This document shows positions 5,890-8,304 of a DNA stretch of 8,304 nucleotides, in pieces (the first letter of the stretch is position 1; every line of letters starts with the position of its first letter). The stretch covers positions 1-8,304 of the forward strand of contig JABUSR010000174.1 in the NCBI GenBank assembly GCA_021442645.1, written 5' to 3'. The notes beneath the pieces were generated by a model that saw nothing but the letters and a program-made list of their open reading frames with translations, did no database searches and was not told the DNA's origin. The position numbers and the translations under genes are program-made. Origin of the DNA: Ruminiclostridium sp. Lineage in GTDB: Bacteria; Bacillota; Clostridia; Oscillospirales; Oscillospiraceae.

Positions 5890-6663
5890 ATGGACCAGCG
5901 GGAACTTCCCATCGGAGTGTTTGACTCCGGACTGGGTGGGATCAGCGTGCTACGGGCCTGCACCGCTCTTCTTCCCGGGGAGGACTTCCTCTTTTTCGGC
6001 GACTCCGCCAACGCCCCATACGGGGAAAAGCCCCTGTCCCAGGTCCGGGCACTGACCCTTCAGGCGGCAGATAGTCTGGTAGCCCGGGGCGTCAAGGCTA
6101 TCGTGGTAGCCTGCAACACCGCCACCAGTGCCGCCATCTCTCTCCTGCGTGAAAAATATCCTGGTCTCCCCGTCATCGGCATCGAGCCCGCAGTGAAGCC
6201 CGCTGCGCAGGCGGACAACAGCTCTTCTGTTCTGGTAATGGCCACGCCCCTGACCATACAAGAGGACAAGTACCAGAAACTGGCCGCCACCTTCTCCGAC
6301 CAGGCCAATGTGATCTCCCTGCCCTGCAAAGGGCTGGCGGAGCTGGTGGAGCAGGGACGGTTTGACGGGCCGGAACTAGACGATTATCTCCAGGCCCTGT
6401 TCCTCCCCTTCCGATACTGCAGTGTGGAATACATCGTCTTGGGCTGTACTCACTATCCCTTTGTTCGGGAAGCTATCCGCAAGAACTTCGGCCGTCCTGT
6501 CTCCATCATCGACGGCAGTGAGGGCACAGCCCGACAGCTCAGGCGCCAACTGGGGGCCAGAGGGCTTCTGCGGACTGGGAATACTTCCGGCCGGATTACC
6601 TTCCTGAACAGTGACCCGGCCAAGCTCTCCCTGTGCCAGACCCTATTTTCCAGAGAATACTGA
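5890..6663 (+). CDS. murI: Glutamate racemase
   Basis: MurI converts L-glutamate to D-glutamate in the cytoplasm, for the second residue of the peptidoglycan stem peptide. It is a cofactor-independent enzyme using two cysteines. All family motifs are present: GVFDSGLGG (Asp12, Ser13), FFGDSANAPYG, VVACNTATS with catalytic Cys75, and VLGCTHYP with catalytic Cys186 and His188. The length of 257 residues is normal for the family. The start is ATG 5890: AAAAGGAGG at 5874-5882 is 7 bases away. The ATG at 5884, two codons earlier, would be only one base from the ribosome site. It is transcribed alone from its own promoter and ends in an intrinsic terminator. Its position next to a cell-wall operon is consistent with an envelope neighbourhood but does not show co-regulation. 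Confidence 0.97.
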   Translation: MDQRELPIGVFDSGLGGISVLRACTALLPGEDFLFFGDSANAPYGEKPLSQVRALTLQAADSLVARGVKAIVVACNTATSAAISLLREKYPGLPVIGIEPAVKPAAQADNSSSVLVMATPLTIQEDKYQKLAATFSDQANVISLPCKGLAELVEQGRFDGPELDDYLQALFLPFRYCSVEYIVLGCTHYPFVREAIRKNFGRPVSIIDGSEGTARQLRRQLGARGLLRTGNTSGRITFLNSDPAKLSLCQTLFSREY

Positions 6664-6687
6664 CCCTCCTCATCTGTTTTCACCCCG

Positions 6688-6724
6688 GAAGGGGTGGGAT
6701 ATGGCATCCTTTCCCTTCTTTTTT
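6688..6724 (+). terminator. Intrinsic terminator of murI
   Basis: GAAGGG (6688-6693) pairs with CCCTTC (6713-6718), and an inner GGGAT/ATCC stem closes a small loop, with a minor internal mismatch between them. Six T residues follow directly (6719-6724). It lies 25 bases after the murI stop. A competing hairpin, CACCCC-GGAA-GGGGTG (6681-6696), shares the upstream arm and could not form at the same time. Confidence 0.8.
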
Positions 6725-6923
6725 CGTCTTTTGTGCAGCCTCAGCCTCCCCGAAACGGTGCCATCTCACTTCCCCACCCGGGTCTGTCCCCCGGCTTCTG
6801 TTCCGGTGTCTTCTGCCACCGGCGCACATTCTCCCTCCATACTATATTTTTCAAATTGCTGGAATTATCTAGAAGCCACTCGACCTTTTTCGCCACTTTC
6901 GCCAATTTTATTCCTCTCTTTCC
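6725..6923. other. Pyrimidine-rich intergenic region upstream of the MFS gene
   Basis: No gene is supported in this stretch. It contains a CCGGTG/CACCGG hairpin with an 8-base loop (6803-6822) without a T-run. It also contains a direct repeat of TTTCGCCA at 6888-6895 and 6897-6904, about 20-36 bp upstream of the MFS promoter -35 box. The repeat may be a regulator site. Nothing else is recognisable. Confidence 0.5.
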
Positions 6924-6952
6924 TTGACGCCCCCCTCGGTTTCTTGTAAAAT
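6924..6952 (+). promoter_or_regulatory. Vegetative-type promoter of the MFS gene
   Basis: TTGACG (6924-6929) and TAAAAT (6947-6952) are separated by 17 bases, each one mismatch from the sigma-A consensus. Transcription would begin near 6959, giving a leader of about 40 bases that includes the ribosome site. Confidence 0.8.
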
Positions 6953-6998
6953 AGAAGATACCCATTCCGGCCCGGTGCTGGGAAAGGAGGTGTGCGCC

Positions 6999-8210
6999 AT
7001 GCCCCCCAAAGTGATCAGTCCCCAGCGAGCCGTCGCCCTTGAGTGCCTGCTCTTCCTATCCTACGCCTTTTTCAGTGCATCCTGGATGGTCGGCTCTATC
7101 GTCACTTCAGATATTGTCCAGGAGTTCGGTCTCACCTCACTTCCCTCCTCAGTAAACAACGCCATTTCCCTGGCAAAAATCCTGGGCAACTTCGTAGCCG
7201 CCTGGATTCTCTTAAAGTTGGGGCCCAAAAACACCGTGACGTTTTCCTGCCTTCTGATCAGTTCCGTGGTGATAGGGGCCTTAGCTATGAACCTCCCCTT
7301 CTTTGTTGTCACCCGGTTCCTGCTTGGCTTCGGCGGTGCCGTTCTCATGATATGCCTGACCCCTTATGTGGTCTACTGCTTCGAGCCCAAACGCCAGCCT
7401 ATCTGGATCGGTATCAATAACGCCGGCCCCAACACTGGCAACCTGATTGCCCTGCTGTCCATCTCCCCTGTTCGAACCTGGCTGGGAGACTGGCGCTCGG
7501 TAATTCTGTTCTACGGCATCTTCAGCGCGGCCCTCCTTGTCCTGTGGCTCATGATTGGCCGGGGTTACCCCATCGTCCCCAAAGACGAAAGCAACCACCC
7601 CACCCAGGTCTATCGCTACCGGGACGGGCTGCGGGAGCCCTTCCTCTATCGGTTCCTCTTCACCATGACCGGGCGTCTGGTTATGTACACCGTGATGCTC
7701 TATCTCTTCCCGCTGAACCCTGACTTCACTGTGGACTCCCAGTTCATCTCCCTGATGATTGCCCTCACAGGCATCCCCGGCACCGTCATCGGTATCATTC
7801 TGGCGAAAAAGCTCAAACGGCAGATGGTACTCTATCGCTTCTCCGGCGTGAGTCAGTCTCTGCTGTTTTTCCTGATGATCCTCACCCCATCCCCCACAGT
7901 GGCCACGATATCGGCCATTCTGTTGGGTTTCGTAATCTTCATCTCCACCCCGTCTCTGTTCACTCTGCCTGCCAAACTTCCGGGGGCTACCCCGGGCAAG
8001 GTGGCCGTCATTCTCACCCTCTACTGGGCAGCAGCTTACACCCTGCAGATGATCATCTATTCCTTGGTGGTCCACCTGGTGAACACCCACGGCTGGTTCC
8101 TGGCCATGTTGTTCACCGCGTTCTACTCCCTGACCTTCCTTGTGGGCACGTTCCTCCTCCCGGACTTTGACCGTCCCGGCAGCCCGGCCACGGAGGACCC
8201 TCCTTGCTAA
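6999..8210 (+). CDS. MFS transporter, substrate unknown
   Basis: The protein has 403 residues and about 12 hydrophobic segments in two halves, joined by a hydrophilic loop around residues 185-215 (PKDESNHPTQVYRYRDG). The motif-B-like RFLLGFGGA in TM4 (Arg106, Gly110-Gly113) supports the major facilitator superfamily. The motif A loops are degenerate: LLKLGPKNT after TM2 and AKKLKRQ in the second half, both without the usual Asp. The N-terminal half, including GINNAGPNTGN in TM5, is reminiscent of CynX/NimT-like or nitrate/sugar-acid type carriers, but I cannot assign a substrate. The start is ATG 6999, with AAAGGAGG at 6983-6990 eight bases upstream; the ATG-like start 25 codons earlier lies inside the promoter -35 and is excluded. 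It has its own promoter and is separated from murI by a terminator, so it is a single-gene unit. Confidence 0.88.
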   Translation: MPPKVISPQRAVALECLLFLSYAFFSASWMVGSIVTSDIVQEFGLTSLPSSVNNAISLAKILGNFVAAWILLKLGPKNTVTFSCLLISSVVIGALAMNLPFFVVTRFLLGFGGAVLMICLTPYVVYCFEPKRQPIWIGINNAGPNTGNLIALLSISPVRTWLGDWRSVILFYGIFSAALLVLWLMIGRGYPIVPKDESNHPTQVYRYRDGLREPFLYRFLFTMTGRLVMYTVMLYLFPLNPDFTVDSQFISLMIALTGIPGTVIGIILAKKLKRQMVLYRFSGVSQSLLFFLMILTPSPTVATISAILLGFVIFISTPSLFTLPAKLPGATPGKVAVILTLYWAAAYTLQMIIYSLVVHLVNTHGWFLAMLFTAFYSLTFLVGTFLLPDFDRPGSPATEDPPC

Positions 8211-8223
8211 CAAGCAAAAATCA

Positions 8224-8298
8224 AAACCACCGGTTGAACGGTAGTTTGACCAGGCCCTATAAGGGCCTATCTCCTGTGGTTGCCCCCTTAAGGGGGCA
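8224..8298. repeat. Three consecutive hairpins at the right edge (repeat or mobile-element end)
   Basis: Three structures follow the MFS stop codon. The first is AAACCACCG/CGGTAGTTT (8224-8247, one C-A mismatch, 6-base loop). The second is AGGCCCT-ATA-AGGGCCT (8252-8268, perfect). The third is the 18-base palindrome TGCCCCCTTAAGGGGGCA (8281-8298, perfect). The first is preceded by A-rich sequence and ends in TTT, so it may also act as a weak terminator for the MFS gene. Closely spaced hairpins of this kind are seen in IS200/IS605-type ends, TnpB-associated RNA regions and interspersed palindromic repeats. No transposase is in the window, so the class is open. Confidence 0.55.
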
Positions 8299-8304
8299 GC
8301 GAAT

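Noticed and set aside
6741..6965. A 74-codon open frame on the minus strand in the murI-MFS gap
   Set aside because: There is no Shine-Dalgarno before its ATG, it overlaps the MFS promoter, and the predicted peptide matches nothing I recognise. A search for repeated copies of this stretch in the genome would reopen it.
7281..8213. A 310-codon open frame on the minus strand
   Set aside because: It is antisense to the MFS gene and very rich in Glu/Gly/His/Gln, as expected from the complement of a membrane-protein gene.

Overview
The window looks like chromosomal DNA from a gut-type Clostridia, most likely in the Oscillospiraceae/Ruminococcaceae range (Flavonifractor, Oscillibacter or Lawsonibacter-like). 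This is inferred from fairly high GC with Gram-positive style AGGAGG ribosome sites, short-spacer lipoprotein signal peptides, an SLH-domain protein, a DUF4358 lipoprotein and MBOAT/DHHW enzymes. No rRNA, tRNA, CRISPR array or transposase gene is visible.

Left part (91-5585, minus strand): five genes run in one direction with short gaps and look like one operon. In transcription order they are: (1) a membrane-anchored protein with three SLH repeats fused to an SGNH/GDSL hydrolase domain; (2) a lipoprotein carrying a closely related SGNH domain; (3) a small DUF4358 lipoprotein; (4) an AlgI-like MBOAT O-acyltransferase; (5) a DHHW-family (AlgX/AlgJ-like) SGNH-fold protein. The best explanation is an envelope polysaccharide O-acylation (probably O-acetylation) system. 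The MBOAT protein would carry the acyl group across the membrane, and the extracellular SGNH-type proteins would transfer it to, or remove it from, a wall polymer. The SLH repeats suggest that the polymer is a secondary cell-wall polysaccharide. Both stand-alone SGNH domains keep the GDS serine and the C-terminal histidine, but have methionine where the usual DxxH aspartate sits.

Middle (5586-5889): the divergent intergenic region holds the probable operon promoter, with a -10 box, no recognisable -35, and a tandem 10-bp repeat at one-helical-turn spacing where the -35 should be. It also holds a terminator-like hairpin with a U-run in the operon leader, and an extended -10 promoter for the gene on the other side.

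Right part (5890-8210, plus strand): murI (glutamate racemase, D-glutamate for peptidoglycan) ends in a good intrinsic terminator. A 12-TM-type MFS transporter of unknown substrate follows with its own consensus-like promoter. After the transporter the window ends in three consecutive hairpins (8224-8298), which look like a repeat or mobile-element end that continues outside the window.
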